In this document: positions 41,915 through 51,411 of the stretch, one piece after another
Layout: every line of letters starts with the position of its first letter
Position numbering within the stretch: the stretch's first letter is position 1
NCBI RefSeq assembly: GCF_022814865.1
Contig: NZ_JAKVRD010000005.1
Coordinates: 1-64,000 of the forward strand
Direction: 5' to 3'
Origin: Shimia aestuarii
GTDB taxonomy: Bacteria; Pseudomonadota; Alphaproteobacteria; Rhodobacterales; Rhodobacteraceae
Length of the DNA stretch: 64,000 nucleotides
Notes under the pieces: generated by a model
Database searches by the model: none
Told to the model about the DNA's origin: nothing
What the model saw: the letters and a program-made list of their open reading frames with translations, nothing else
Program-made: the position numbers and the translations under genes

Positions 41915-43396
41915 ATGCGCTATGACAGCGACGGCAAGGAATGGTCCACACTCGACCGAGACCTGCACCGGATTTCCAATCTCGAATACGCGACGAACTA
42001 CGTCTCGCGCCCGATGGTCGGGCTTGGCATTGCGCTGGTGTTCATCGTGGTCGCTGGTCTCGCCGCCGGGGTGCTCTTCGGCTCTTACCCCTCGAACATG
42101 ATCGTCATCGCCGCCGCTGCCTTCGGCGCGTACATGGCGATCAACATCGGCGCCAATGACGTCGCCAACAACATGGGGCCGGCCGTGGGTGCCAACGCGC
42201 TCACCATGGGCGGCGCCATCGTCATCGCCGCGCTCTGCGAAAGCGCGGGCGCGCTTCTGGCAGGGGGCGACGTGGTCTCAACCATTTCGAAGGGCATTAT
42301 TGACCCCGCCGGAATCGAGAATTCGCGCATCTTCATCTGGGCGATGATGGCCGCACTGATCTCATCGGCGCTCTGGGTCAACCTTGCGACCTACGTCGGC
42401 GCACCCGTCTCGACAACCCACTCCGTCGTCGGCGGCGTCATGGGCGCAGGCATTGCCGCCGCCGGTTTCTCCGCCGTGAGCTGGCCCACCATGGCCACGA
42501 TCGCCGCTTCTTGGGTGATTTCCCCGGTCCTTGGCGGGGTGATCGCCGCCGCCTTCCTCGCTTTCATCAAGGCCAAGATCATCTATCAGGAAGACAAGAT
42601 CGCCGCCGCCCGCCGCTGGGTGCCGGTGCTGGTCGGGATCATGGCTGCCGCATTTGCCTCCTACCTTGCCCTGAAGGGCCTCAAACGCATCGTCAAAATC
42701 GACCTCACCACTGCGCTGATGATCGGCGTCGTCATCGGCGCGCTCACCTATGTCATCACCGCGCCCCTGATCCGCAAGCAATCCGTCGGCCTTGAGAACC
42801 GTAACAAGTCGCTGAAGGTGCTCTTCGGCCTGCCGCTCGTGTTCTCCGCCGCGATGCTCTCCTTCGCGCACGGGGCCAATGACGTCGCCAACGCGGTTGG
42901 CCCGCTTGCCGCGATCGTCCACGCCTCCGAGTTCGGCAACTTCGCCGCCAAGGTCGCGATCCCGACATGGGTCATGATCATCGGGGCCTTCGGGATTTCC
43001 TTTGGCCTCTTCCTCTTCGGCCCGAAACTGATCCGCATGGTCGGTAGCCAGATCACCAAGCTGAACCCGATGCGCGCCTATTGCGTCGCGCTCTCCGCCG
43101 CCATCACGGTCATCGTGGCAAGCTGGCTCGGCCTTCCCGTCTCCTCGACCCATATCGCTGTTGGCGGGGTCTTTGGCGTCGGTTTCTTCCGCGAATGGCA
43201 TGCCGAGCGCCGCTTGCGCAAATTCGCCGCCGAACGCCCGGAAGCCGCCCGCATCGCGCCCGAGGAACGCCGCCGCCGCAAGCTCGTGCGCCGCAGCCAC
43301 TTTATGACCATCGTCGCCGCATGGGTGATTACCGTGCCCGCCGCTGCGGTGATGTCAGGTGTGATCTTCCTGATCCTGAACGCGCTGATGCACTAA
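41915..43396 (+). CDS. pit: Inorganic phosphate transporter, PiT family
   Basis: 493 aa with about 11 membrane helices. The two PiT signature repeats are visible: GANDVANNMGPAVGANAL (about 76) and AHGANDVANAVGPLAA (about 325), plus GLPVSSTHIAVGGVFGV near the C-terminus. Proton- or sodium-coupled low-affinity phosphate uptake across the inner membrane. An N-terminal soluble extension of about 35 residues precedes the first helix. No PhoU-like (pit accessory) gene is adjacent, which is unusual, as many Pit genes have one. Confidence 0.93.
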   Translation: MRYDSDGKEWSTLDRDLHRISNLEYATNYVSRPMVGLGIALVFIVVAGLAAGVLFGSYPSNMIVIAAAAFGAYMAINIGANDVANNMGPAVGANALTMGGAIVIAALCESAGALLAGGDVVSTISKGIIDPAGIENSRIFIWAMMAALISSALWVNLATYVGAPVSTTHSVVGGVMGAGIAAAGFSAVSWPTMATIAASWVISPVLGGVIAAAFLAFIKAKIIYQEDKIAAARRWVPVLVGIMAAAFASYLALKGLKRIVKIDLTTALMIGVVIGALTYVITAPLIRKQSVGLENRNKSLKVLFGLPLVFSAAMLSFAHGANDVANAVGPLAAIVHASEFGNFAAKVAIPTWVMIIGAFGISFGLFLFGPKLIRMVGSQITKLNPMRAYCVALSAAITVIVASWLGLPVSSTHIAVGGVFGVGFFREWHAERRLRKFAAERPEAARIAPEERRRRKLVRRSHFMTIVAAWVITVPAAAVMSGVIFLILNALMH

Positions 43397-43415
43397 CCGA
43401 ACCTTGGGGCAGACC

Positions 43416-44813
43416 TTAACCGCCCCATGGCCCGTGATGATCGCCCGTCTGGTCGGTGCGCCGGAACCCGTGCGCGCCGAAGAAATCGCGCTGACCTTGG
43501 ATAAGGTTCGCCGTGCCACGTCCCTGTCGCATCGCGTCGAACCACTGAAGGCTCGCACTCATCGCGGGCACGGGCAACCCCGCCACAACCGCCGCCGCCA
43601 CAACCTCGCGCAATGCAGGCACGGTACGGTCAAGCCGCGCCGCCATGCCGGGAGCCAGCAGCAAGGAGCCCTCCTCCGTAGCGCGAAGCGCATCAGCGAG
43701 ATTATCAAGAAGGCCCGAGCGGATGATGCACCCCGCCCGCCAGATTTCCGCAATCCGCGCAAGGTCGAGCGACCACTTGAACGCTTCGGACGCGGCCTGC
43801 AAAACCGCAAAACCCTGTGCATGGGAAAGGATACGCGCCGCCTCAAACGCCTTGGCAAGGGTGTCGACCTCTGGCATTTCCATGCCTCCTGCCGCACCGA
43901 ACCGCGTTTCGAACGTTCCGCGCAGCGCCTTATCCGACGACCAACTCCGCGCGCCCACCGCCGCCTCGATGCCGCTTGCCGACTGGCCAAGCTTCAAGGC
44001 CTCGATCACCGTCCAGCGCCCGGTGCCTTTTTGCCCGGCGCGATCCTCGATCAGGTCGACCATCGCCTGCCCCGTCTCGGGATCCACCGTCTGCAAGACC
44101 GCCGCCGTTGCATCCACAAGGTAGCTCTGCAGCGGTCCTTTGCGCCAGGTCTCGAATAGCGCGCCGATCCCCGCCGCACTTTGCCCCGCGCCGTCGCGCA
44201 TGAGGCCATAGATTTCGGCGATGATCTGCATATCGGCATATTCAATGCCGTTGTGCACCGTCTTGACGAAATGCCCCGCCCCGTCCGGCCCAACCCGGTC
44301 AACGCAAGGCGCGCCCTCAAACCGCGCGGCAATTGCCTCGGCCATCGGTTGCAGGCGCTGCCAGCTTTCCGCGCTGCCTCCCATCATCATCGACGGCCCC
44401 GTCCGCGCGCCCTCTTCGCCGCCCGAGACACCAAGCCCGACAAAATGCAGCCCCTGCGCCGCAAGCACATCGTTGCGCCGCCGCGTGTCATTGAAATCGG
44501 CGTTGCCCGCGTCGATGATCGTGTCCCCCTTTGCGAGATGCGGCGCGGCCTTGGCAATCATCTCGTCCATCGGTGCCCCCGACGGGATCATGAAAAGAAG
44601 AACGCGTGGCGGCTCGAGCGCGGCAATGAACTCTTCAAGGCGCTCCTGCCCCGTGATCCCCGCCGCGAGCGGGCCGGCCTCTTTGAGGAATGGCGCGATC
44701 CAGTCGCTCTCGCGGTTGCTCACCGCAACGCGAAACCCTTTCTCGGCGAGGTTCAACGCAAGTGCGCTTCCCATCGTGCCAAGCCCGTATACCCCGATAT
44801 CGGCAAGCTGCAT
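43416..44813 (-). CDS. gnd: 6-phosphogluconate dehydrogenase, decarboxylating
   Basis: 465 aa. GLGTMGSALALNLAEKGF binds NADP, GVSGGEEGARTGPSMMMGG and HFVKTVHNGIEYADMQ (catalytic Lys) are diagnostic, and the C-terminal tail is present. Oxidative decarboxylation of 6-phosphogluconate to ribulose 5-phosphate. No zwf or pgl is nearby. In many roseobacters the Entner-Doudoroff route dominates, so presence of full-length Gnd is worth noting. The extreme C-terminus (after FFGAHGF) is short, as in other homologues. Confidence 0.95.
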   Translation of the reverse strand: MQLADIGVYGLGTMGSALALNLAEKGFRVAVSNRESDWIAPFLKEAGPLAAGITGQERLEEFIAALEPPRVLLFMIPSGAPMDEMIAKAAPHLAKGDTIIDAGNADFNDTRRRNDVLAAQGLHFVGLGVSGGEEGARTGPSMMMGGSAESWQRLQPMAEAIAARFEGAPCVDRVGPDGAGHFVKTVHNGIEYADMQIIAEIYGLMRDGAGQSAAGIGALFETWRKGPLQSYLVDATAAVLQTVDPETGQAMVDLIEDRAGQKGTGRWTVIEALKLGQSASGIEAAVGARSWSSDKALRGTFETRFGAAGGMEMPEVDTLAKAFEAARILSHAQGFAVLQAASEAFKWSLDLARIAEIWRAGCIIRSGLLDNLADALRATEEGSLLLAPGMAARLDRTVPALREVVAAAVVAGLPVPAMSASLQWFDAMRQGRGTANLIQGQRDFFGAHGFRRTDQTGDHHGPWGG

Positions 44814-44898
44814 CGCGGCCTGTCCTCTCGCGCTGTTTCCGCTAACACGACAAGACTGCCCCTTAGCGCCCCCGGCTGCAACCCTTCGGGGGGATTGT

Positions 44899-45957
44899 TC
44901 AGGCGGATTGCTTCTGCACCCGCACCAAACGCCTCATATCGCGCGGAAAAAGCTGGGGGGAACCCGCGCCCTTGGCCTCCGCCTCGCGGATAAGCTCGGC
45001 CACACAGGCGTTGATCGGGGTCTTGATCCCCTTTTCGCGCCCAAGCTCGACGATCATCCCCTGCAATTCGTCGATCTCTGTGCGCCGCCCTTCCTGAAGG
45101 TCTTCCCACATGGAACTGCGCGCATTGGGATCAATGGTCAGCATCGAGCGCGCCACCCAATTGAACAGAAGCGAAGGCAAGCGCAGAATCTTCGGCATGA
45201 TGCGGATCGGAAGACGGCGGTTCAAAGGCATGACCGCCTCGATCTCTGCCGCTTCCAGCACCCGGATCGCTTCGGAAAGCTGATCCGCCATGATCCGCCG
45301 CCAGCCCATGCTCCGCAACTGATCGCGCAGCGGCATGCCCGCAAGCGCGTTCAGCGCGTTGTTGAGGTTGATGAGCAACTTGCCCCACTGGATCGGCACC
45401 ATCGCGTCACGCTCATGCACCGTCAGCCCCTTGACGCTGAGCGTCCAGGCAAGCCAGCCCGGCCCTTTCTCGATCACGATGTCGCCGCTCGTGCCGCGAT
45501 GGAACCGCCCGCCACCCATCGACACGATATTGAACGGCACCATGCCTGCGCGCACATCAAACCCCGGCAGCGCCGATTTGAGCACACCACCATTGCCAAC
45601 CCCGTTCTGCAGGCTCACGACCACGGCCTCGGGCTTCGCATGCGCGCGGATCAGGTCCGCCATCTCGGCGGTATCGCCGCTTTTCACAGTGACAAGGATG
45701 ATATCTGCCGCTGCAAGGCAAGCCGGGTCCACCGAGCGATAGAACATGTCCGGCGCAAGCTCTTCGTCCAAACCTTCGAAATCCGTGAGCGTAAGCCCCT
45801 GCCGCGCCAACACCTCTTCAAGGCGCGGCCGCACGAGAAGCGTCACATGATGCGCCCCTCGGGCCAGCATCCCTCCCACGAAACACCCCACGCTCCCGGC
45901 GCCTGCAACGACGATCTGCGGATAGGGAACCTTCTCTTCGGATGTCTTTTCGCTCAT
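44899..45957 (-). CDS. 2-dehydropantoate 2-reductase-like protein
   Basis: 352 aa from the ATG at 45957 with GAGGA upstream. KPR fold: GAGSVGCFVGGMLARGAHHV nucleotide motif, catalytic Lys in WGKLLINLNNALNALAG, C-terminal helical domain ending GIKTPINACVAELI. PanE reduces ketopantoate to pantoate for CoA synthesis. This protein is about 50 residues longer than classical PanE and has an insertion after the Lys region, so a paralogue acting on another 2-oxoacid is possible. Lies 85 bp from gnd, same strand. Confidence 0.75.
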   Translation of the reverse strand: MSEKTSEEKVPYPQIVVAGAGSVGCFVGGMLARGAHHVTLLVRPRLEEVLARQGLTLTDFEGLDEELAPDMFYRSVDPACLAAADIILVTVKSGDTAEMADLIRAHAKPEAVVVSLQNGVGNGGVLKSALPGFDVRAGMVPFNIVSMGGGRFHRGTSGDIVIEKGPGWLAWTLSVKGLTVHERDAMVPIQWGKLLINLNNALNALAGMPLRDQLRSMGWRRIMADQLSEAIRVLEAAEIEAVMPLNRRLPIRIMPKILRLPSLLFNWVARSMLTIDPNARSSMWEDLQEGRRTEIDELQGMIVELGREKGIKTPINACVAELIREAEAKGAGSPQLFPRDMRRLVRVQKQSA

Positions 45958-46152
45958 CTGCAATCCTCGACCAAAAGGTCTCCCGGCCCATTCGGGGCCG
46001 GGCGGCGTCATTGGAACCAGAGACACTCGTCAAACATCACAGGACACTCGGCGCACCAAAGCGCACCGGAGCTTTCGCTGGCTAGTATGCCAATAGGGCA
46101 GAATTGAGGCAACTGGCGGCCTCGAACGCCTCGTGTCGGGCTGTTCCTGCAA

Positions 46153-46190
46153 AACGAAAACGCCCCGCCTGACTTGGCATCAGACGGGGC
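46153..46190 (-). terminator. Intrinsic terminator after argF
   Basis: 11-bp stem with one G-U pair (46162-46172 with 46180-46190), a 7-nt loop, and GTTTTCG on the minus strand. Confidence 0.85.
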
Positions 46191-46219
46191 GGAATTGTCT
46201 CTTCTGGGCGTATTGCGCG

Positions 46220-47146
46220 TTACTTGCCGAGGCACCAGCGCATGACGGCCTTCTGTGCGTGAAGCCGGTTTTCCGCCTCGTCAAAGACAACCGAATGCGG
46301 CCCGTCCATGACCTCATTGGTGGCTTCCTCGTTCCGGTGCGCCGGCAGGCAGTGCATGAAAAGAGCGTCCGGCTTGGCGTGGCGCATAAGCTCTGCATTG
46401 ACCTGATAGGGGCGCAGCTGGTTATGCCGACGTTCCCGCGCCGAGGGCGCATCATGCATCGACACCCAAGTATCCGTGACAACAAGGTCCGCGCCTTCGA
46501 CGGCTTTCACCGGGTCGCGCTCGATCACGACATTCGCGCCCTTGGCGCGTGCCTCCTCAACGAACACCTGCTCGGGATCAAGCGGCTCTGGCCCGGTAAA
46601 GGTCAGATCAAAGCCGAACTGCCCTGCCGCATGGGCAAAGCTCGCAAACACATTGTTGCCGTCGCCCGACCAGACGACCTTTTTGCCCGCGATCGGCCCA
46701 CGCTTTTCCTCGAAGGTGACGATATCGGCCATGATCTGGCACGGATGGGTGCGGTCGGTGAGGCCATTGATGACCGGCACACTCGCATGTTCCGCCATCT
46801 CCAGAAGCGTCGCCTCCTCGAAGGTCCGGATCATGATGAGATCGACATACCGGCTCAGAACCTTGGCCGTATCCGCCACCGTCTCGCCATGGCCAAGCTG
46901 CATCTCACTGCCCGAAAGGACCATGGTCTGCCCGCCCATCTGTCGCACACCGACGTCGAACGAAACGCGCGTCCGGGTCGAGGGCTTTTCAAAGATGAGC
47001 GCGACCATGTGGTCTTTGAGCGGCTGCTCATCATCCGCCGCGCCGCGCGGACGGCCATTGCGCGCGGCTTTCATAGCGTGCGCGTGGTCGATCATGCCCC
47101 GCAGGTCATCCTGCGATGTCTTGTTGATATCGAGAAAGTGCTTCAT
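46220..47146 (-). CDS. argF: Ornithine carbamoyltransferase
   Basis: 308 aa from the ATG at 47146 with AAGG upstream; the open frame upstream belongs to argD. Carbamoyl-phosphate site [12 protein letters not shown], ornithine site [10 protein letters not shown], and [12 protein letters not shown] are diagnostic. It makes citrulline from ornithine and carbamoyl phosphate. Immediately follows argD (4-bp gap), giving an argD-argF operon ended by the terminator at 46153-46190. Confidence 0.97.
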   Translation of the reverse strand: MKHFLDINKTSQDDLRGMIDHAHAMKAARNGRPRGAADDEQPLKDHMVALIFEKPSTRTRVSFDVGVRQMGGQTMVLSGSEMQLGHGETVADTAKVLSRYVDLIMIRTFEEATLLEMAEHASVPVINGLTDRTHPCQIMADIVTFEEKRGPIAGKKVVWSGDGNNVFASFAHAAGQFGFDLTFTGPEPLDPEQVFVEEARAKGANVVIERDPVKAVEGADLVVTDTWVSMHDAPSARERRHNQLRPYQVNAELMRHAKPDALFMHCLPAHRNEEATNEVMDGPHSVVFDEAENRLHAQKAVMRWCLGK

Positions 47147-47150
47147 GGCC

Positions 47151-48332
47151 TTAATCCTTTGCTGCGGCAACCTGCGCGGCGGCCTTGTCGAGCCGCGCCA
47201 CGGCTTCGCTGATTTCATCTTCGGAAATGGTCAGGGGCGGCAACAGGCGCACGACGTTATCCGCCGCGGGCACGGTCGCCACCTCGTTGGCATAGCCCGC
47301 CTGCACCACGTCAATATTGGTCGCCTTGCATTTGAGGCCGAGCATCAGGCCAAGACCGCGCACTTCCTCGAACACATCCGGATGCGCGGCGACAAGCCCC
47401 TCGAGCTTTTGGCGGAACAGGCCCGACTTGCGGCTCACCTCGTCAAGGAATTCCGGCGTCGCCACCACGTCCATGACCGCACAGCCCACGGCACAGCCAA
47501 GCGGGTTGCCGCCATAGGTCGAGCCATGCGTGCCCGCCGTCATGCCACTCGCGGCCTCTTCGGTTGCCAGCACGGCCCCAAGCGGAAAGCCCCCGCCGAT
47601 ACCCTTCGCCACCATCATGATATCCGGCGTGATACCCGCCCATTCATGCGCGAAAAGCTTGCCCGTCCGGCCCACGCCGCATTGCACCTCGTCGAGGATC
47701 AACAAGATGCCCGCATCGTCGCAAATCTCGCGCAAGGCGCGCAATTCCGCATCCGGCAGCGGGCGAATACCGCCCTCGCCCTGCACCGGCTCGATGATGA
47801 CCGCCGCGGTCTCATCGGTGATCGCCGCCTTGAGCGCATCCCAATCCATCCAAGGTACATGTTTGAACCCCGGCAGAAGCGGCGCAAACCCTTTGACGAG
47901 CTTCTCGCCCCCGGCCGCCGCAATCCCGGCGGACGAGCGGCCATGAAAGGCCCCCTCAAAGCCGATGATCTCGACCTTCTCGGACTGACCTTTGTCATAC
48001 CAATACTTGCGCGCCATCTTCACCGCGAGTTCGCAGGATTCCGTGCCTGAGTTGGTGAAGAATACCGTGTCGGCAAAGCTCTGCTCGACAAGCTTGTCGG
48101 CCAGCGCCTGCTGCTGCGGGATCTGGTAGAGGTTCGAGACATGCCAAAGCTTGCCCGCTTGCTCGGTGAGCGCCGCGACAAGGATCGGGTTGGCATGGCC
48201 AAGCACATTGACCGCGATCCCCGCGCCGAGGTCGATGAAACGTCGCCCGTCCGCCTCGATCATCCAGCTGCCCTCGCCCTTGACGAAGTTCAAAGGTGCG
48301 CGGTTATAGGTCGGCAAAACAGAAGGGATCAT
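47151..48332 (-). CDS. argD: Acetylornithine aminotransferase
   Basis: 393 aa from the ATG at 48332. Class-III aminotransferase: [38 protein letters not shown], and the PLP Lys in [17 protein letters not shown]. Converts N-acetylglutamate semialdehyde to N-acetylornithine and may also serve succinyldiaminopimelate. Heads the argD-argF operon; a hypothetical ARG box was not recognised upstream. Confidence 0.96.
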   Translation of the reverse strand: MIPSVLPTYNRAPLNFVKGEGSWMIEADGRRFIDLGAGIAVNVLGHANPILVAALTEQAGKLWHVSNLYQIPQQQALADKLVEQSFADTVFFTNSGTESCELAVKMARKYWYDKGQSEKVEIIGFEGAFHGRSSAGIAAAGGEKLVKGFAPLLPGFKHVPWMDWDALKAAITDETAAVIIEPVQGEGGIRPLPDAELRALREICDDAGILLILDEVQCGVGRTGKLFAHEWAGITPDIMMVAKGIGGGFPLGAVLATEEAASGMTAGTHGSTYGGNPLGCAVGCAVMDVVATPEFLDEVSRKSGLFRQKLEGLVAAHPDVFEEVRGLGLMLGLKCKATNIDVVQAGYANEVATVPAADNVVRLLPPLTISEDEISEAVARLDKAAAQVAAAKD

Positions 48333-48617
48333 GGTCCTGTCCTTATCAAAGAAGCCCTGTGGTTGCCCCAGAGGGGCGGGCAAGTCAACAATGTGAGAGA
48401 GTGAGTGCGCCGATCCGGCGCAGATCATGGGGTTTTCCCGCCGTCATGTCATGACGAAAGGCGCGGCAGGCTCAGGCCCGTCGCGTGCGTCGCAGGCGTC
48501 GAAGCCCTTTATGCGCAAATGCGTATCCCATGGCGCTCTCTCTAGCGCCTGCCTCCGCGCTTGCCTAGCCCCTATTTCCCCCTTGCCGCGGATCGCGTTT
48601 GCCGACAAGGATCGCGC

Positions 48618-49511
48618 ATGCACGCGCCCGAACCCCAACAGATCGCCCAGAACCCGGCCCTCGCCGCCGCCCTGACCGTGACCGCCGCCGCCTTTGCCGC
48701 CGGCACTACGCTGCTCGCCAAGGCGATCGGCACCGGTGTGCTTGGCGATCCGCTGCACCCGTTGCAGATAAGTCAGGGTCGGTTTCTCTTTGCCTTCCTC
48801 GCGTTCTCCATTGGCGCGATGGCCCTGCGTCCGCGCTTGACACGGCCCGCCCTGCACCTGCATTTCGGTCGTTCTGCCCTCGGCTGGGGGGGCGTGACGT
48901 TGATGTTCGGCGCCGCGACTTTCATCCCGCTCTCCGATGCCACCGCAATCTCCTTTCTCAACCCGGTCTTTGCCATGATCCTCGCCATTCCCTTCCTTGG
49001 CGAGAAGGTCGGCCGCTGGCGCTGGGGCTCGGCTGTGCTTGCGCTGATCGGTGCGACAGTGCTCATGCGGCCGGGCGGGGCGAGCCTCGAGTTCGGCGCG
49101 CTCTTGGCCCTTGCCGCAGCTCTGGCCATGGGCGGCGAGATGATCTTTATCAAGCTCCTGTCGGGGCGCGAGAAACCGTTTCAGATCCTGCTCATCAACA
49201 ACGCCATCGGCCTGATACTGGCCAGCCTCGCCGCGAGCTTTGTCTGGCAGACTCCAAGCCCCGCACAATGGGCAGCCCTTGCGGGGATTGGCCTCTTGAT
49301 GGGGTCGGCGCAGATCTGTTTCGTGAACGCCATGCGGCTTGCGGATGCGAGCTTTGTCTCGCCCTTCTTCTACCTCGCGCTGGCCTTCGCGACTCTCTAT
49401 GACGCGCTGGTCTTTGGGGTGCGGCCCGACGTGGTGTCTTGGATCGGGGCCGCGCTCATCCTCATTGGCGCCGCGGTCCTTGCATGGCGCGAAACCCGCA
49501 AACCGGTTTAG
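48618..49511 (+). CDS. DMT-superfamily (EamA) transporter
   Basis: 297 aa from the ATG at 48618 with AAGGA upstream. Ten hydrophobic segments in two EamA repeats: SALGWGGVTLMFGAATFIPLSDATAISFLNP region in repeat 1 and ALAGIGLLMGSAQICFVNAM in repeat 2. Inner-membrane exporter of a small metabolite, substrate unknown. Divergent from argD. Confidence 0.85.
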   Translation: MHAPEPQQIAQNPALAAALTVTAAAFAAGTTLLAKAIGTGVLGDPLHPLQISQGRFLFAFLAFSIGAMALRPRLTRPALHLHFGRSALGWGGVTLMFGAATFIPLSDATAISFLNPVFAMILAIPFLGEKVGRWRWGSAVLALIGATVLMRPGGASLEFGALLALAAALAMGGEMIFIKLLSGREKPFQILLINNAIGLILASLAASFVWQTPSPAQWAALAGIGLLMGSAQICFVNAMRLADASFVSPFFYLALAFATLYDALVFGVRPDVVSWIGAALILIGAAVLAWRETRKPV

Positions 49512-49577
49512 ATACGGGCGTGCTCCCGCCCCTTTGAGACGCTGGCCAAGGCCAGCGCCACAAAGCGTTGGGCGTGG

Positions 49578-49624
49578 CTGGGGGCGCTGCCCCCAGACCC
49601 CCGAGGTATTTCCGCCAAGAAGAA
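49578..49624. repeat. Dispersed intergenic hairpin repeat typical of Rhodobacterales
   Basis: An 8-bp perfect stem CTGGGGGC-GCT-GCCCCCAG (49578-49596) is followed by a conserved tail containing ACCCCCGAGGTATTT and CCAAGAAGAA. From memory, this stem-plus-tail recurs in many genomes of the group. It may end transcription of the DMT gene. Confidence 0.6.
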
Positions 49625-49682
49625 ATCAGGGGCAGGCTCAAGGCGTCGTCTTGGCCGAAACACGCCCGCCAGAGGCCGCGTT

Positions 49683-50483
49683 TCAGCTCTTGAGGCGGTA
49701 GCCGCTCTTAAGCATGGCCCAAGCCACTAGGCACAGGACCATAGTCGCGCCGCTCACCACGAGAACGCCAAAGCCCGGCGCGCTGTCCGAGACGCCGATC
49801 ACACCATAGCGCGCACCGTCGATGAGATAGAAGATCGGGTTCATATGGGTCACCCGCGCGAGCCCTTCGGGCAACGCCTCGACCGAATAGAACGTCCCCG
49901 ACAGGAAGGCGAGCGGCGTGATGATGAAGTTGGTGATCGCCGCCATCTGGTCAAACTTGCCGGCGATGATCCCCGCCATGATCCCGAGCGCCCCGAGGAA
50001 CGCCCCACCAAGCAACACGAAGACAAACACCCAGCCCGGGTGCGCCACGCCATGCCCAAGGACCAGCACCAGCCCCGCAAGGATCGCCACCGCCACGGCC
50101 AATCCGCGCACCACGCCCCCCGCAAGATACCCGATGAGCAGTTCGAGCGGCGACAAAGGCGGCATCAGGGTATCGACGATATTGCCCTGCACCTTCGAGA
50201 TCATGATCGAAGACGAGGTGTTGGCGAAACTGTTCTGGATCACCGTCATCATCAGGATCCCCGGCGCGAGAAACTCGAGGAACGGCACGCCCATGACATC
50301 GCCCCGGCGCGAGCCGACCGCGATGGTGAAGATCATCAGGAACAACCCCGCCGTCACCAGCGGCGCCAAAAGCGTCTGTGTCCAGACCACGCTAAAGCGC
50401 AGAATCTCGCGCCGTGCCAGCGTGGCGAGTCCCAGCCAGTTGACCCAACCAAAGCGTCGAACTCCCATTTCCGTGCCGTTCAT
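49683..50483 (-). CDS. ABC-2 type transporter permease
   Basis: 267 aa from the ATG at 50483 (GAGGA 7 nt upstream). Six membrane segments of the ABC-2 (NodJ/YhhJ-like) permease fold, with SSSIMISKVQGNIVDTLMPP in the cytoplasmic loop and FLSGTFYSVEALPEGLARVT before the last helices. Expected to export a polysaccharide, lipid or drug with an ATPase. No ATP-binding gene is adjacent on either side, so the partner must be elsewhere. Divergent from gcrA. Confidence 0.88.
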   Translation of the reverse strand: MNGTEMGVRRFGWVNWLGLATLARREILRFSVVWTQTLLAPLVTAGLFLMIFTIAVGSRRGDVMGVPFLEFLAPGILMMTVIQNSFANTSSSIMISKVQGNIVDTLMPPLSPLELLIGYLAGGVVRGLAVAVAILAGLVLVLGHGVAHPGWVFVFVLLGGAFLGALGIMAGIIAGKFDQMAAITNFIITPLAFLSGTFYSVEALPEGLARVTHMNPIFYLIDGARYGVIGVSDSAPGFGVLVVSGATMVLCLVAWAMLKSGYRLKS

Positions 50484-50518
50484 GCCGTTTCCTCGTTCAT
50501 TTGCGCTGATTCTCTGCC

Positions 50519-50546
50519 TTGTAACTCGCTCACGCCTGACTACAAT
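50519..50546 (+). promoter_or_regulatory. Candidate sigma-70 promoter of gcrA
   Basis: -35-like TTGTAA (50519-50524), 16-bp spacer, -10-like TACAAT (50541-50546). A GANTC site (GATTC, 50508-50512), the CcrM target that GcrA recognises when methylated, is just upstream. Confidence 0.4.
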
Positions 50547-50569
50547 AGAGGGCCAATCTCGCAATGCGG

Positions 50570-50596
50570 AGCGGCCCTGTCGGGGGGCCGCTTTTT
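50570..50596 (+). terminator. Terminator-like hairpin inside the gcrA leader
   Basis: 8-bp G/C stem AGCGGCCC (50570-50577) with GGGCCGCT (50585-50592), a 7-nt loop, and TTTTA directly after. It ends 18 bp before the gcrA ATG. No upstream plus-strand gene needs it, so it may be an attenuator or a structured leader. Confidence 0.6.
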
Positions 50597-50614
50597 AGCT
50601 AAGGAATTCAACGG

Positions 50615-51202
50615 ATGTCGTGGACCGACGAGCGCGTAGAGCTCTTGAAGAAAATGTGGGGCGAGGGCCAGTCGGCCAGCCAGATCGCCAAGGAACTCGG
50701 CGGCGTGACCCGTAACGCGGTGATCGGCAAGGTGCATCGCCTTGGTCTTTCCAACCGCAACGCCACCCCCAAGGCCGAAGCCAAGCCCAAGGCAGAGCCC
50801 AAGCCCAAGCCCGCGGCCAAGCCCAAGGCAGAGGCCAAGCCCAAACCCAAGCCCGCCGCAGAGGCCAAGCCCGCGCCCAAGGAAGAGCCTGCCGCCGCCA
50901 AACCGGCGATGAGCCCGGCGCGCAAGGCGATCATCCCCGCCGGACAGCCGCTGCCGCCGCAGCCCTCCGCGAATGAGATCAGCCCCGAAGCGCTCGCCAA
51001 GGTGAGCGAGGTCGAGAAGGCCGCCAAGAAACTCTCGCTGATGGAACTGACCGAACGGACCTGCAAATGGCCCGTCGGTGACCCCGCGACGGATGATTTC
51101 TGGTTCTGTGGCCTGCCCGTGCAACAGGGCAAACCCTATTGCGAGGCCCATGTCGGCGTCGCCTTCCAACCCATGTCCTCGCGCCGCGACCGCAAACGGT
51201 AA
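50615..51202 (+). CDS. gcrA: Cell-cycle regulator GcrA
   Basis: 195 aa. N-terminal HTH MSWTDERVELLKKMWGEGQS to HRLGLSNR (1-47), then a low-complexity linker (50-96) of KPKAEP-type repeats, then the sigma-70-binding C-domain with CKWPVGDP, FWFCGLPVQ and PYCEAHV. GcrA works with RNA polymerase sigma-70 at promoters carrying methylated GANTC, coupling CcrM methylation to cell-cycle transcription. The Lys/Pro/Ala linker is longer than I expect for Caulobacter GcrA. Coupled hairpin and promoter features lie in the leader. Confidence 0.95.
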   Translation: MSWTDERVELLKKMWGEGQSASQIAKELGGVTRNAVIGKVHRLGLSNRNATPKAEAKPKAEPKPKPAAKPKAEAKPKPKPAAEAKPAPKEEPAAAKPAMSPARKAIIPAGQPLPPQPSANEISPEALAKVSEVEKAAKKLSLMELTERTCKWPVGDPATDDFWFCGLPVQQGKPYCEAHVGVAFQPMSSRRDRKR

Positions 51203-51233
51203 CATCCGCGCGCCTTCACGACAGACCCCCTGC

Positions 51234-51266
51234 AAAATGCCGGCACCCGCGTGTCGGCATTTTCTT
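51234..51266 (+). terminator. Intrinsic terminator of gcrA
   Basis: Stem AAAATGCCG (51234-51242) with CGGCATTTT (51255-51263), then TCTTT. Confidence 0.85.
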
Positions 51267-51411
51267 TGCGCCGCACCCGGCTCCTCCTCAGACAAAGACC
51301 TTGATCGCACGCGCTCCTTTGGCGATCCTGCCCCAAGGCGGCTTCGCTCTATTCTTACAGGGGCCGACCCGGCGCATTTCGCCAGAGCATTGCATTCAGA
51401 AGGTATTTGAC

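Noticed and set aside
44221-46107. 628-codon plus-strand frame across gnd and the PanE-like gene
   Set aside because: It crosses two well-supported genes and their spacer, and its translation is Arg/Pro/His-rich shadow sequence.
50760-50890. Repeated AAGCCCAAG-like units resembling a short tandem or CRISPR-like repeat
   Set aside because: They are codons of the Lys/Pro/Ala linker of GcrA, in frame, without spacers.
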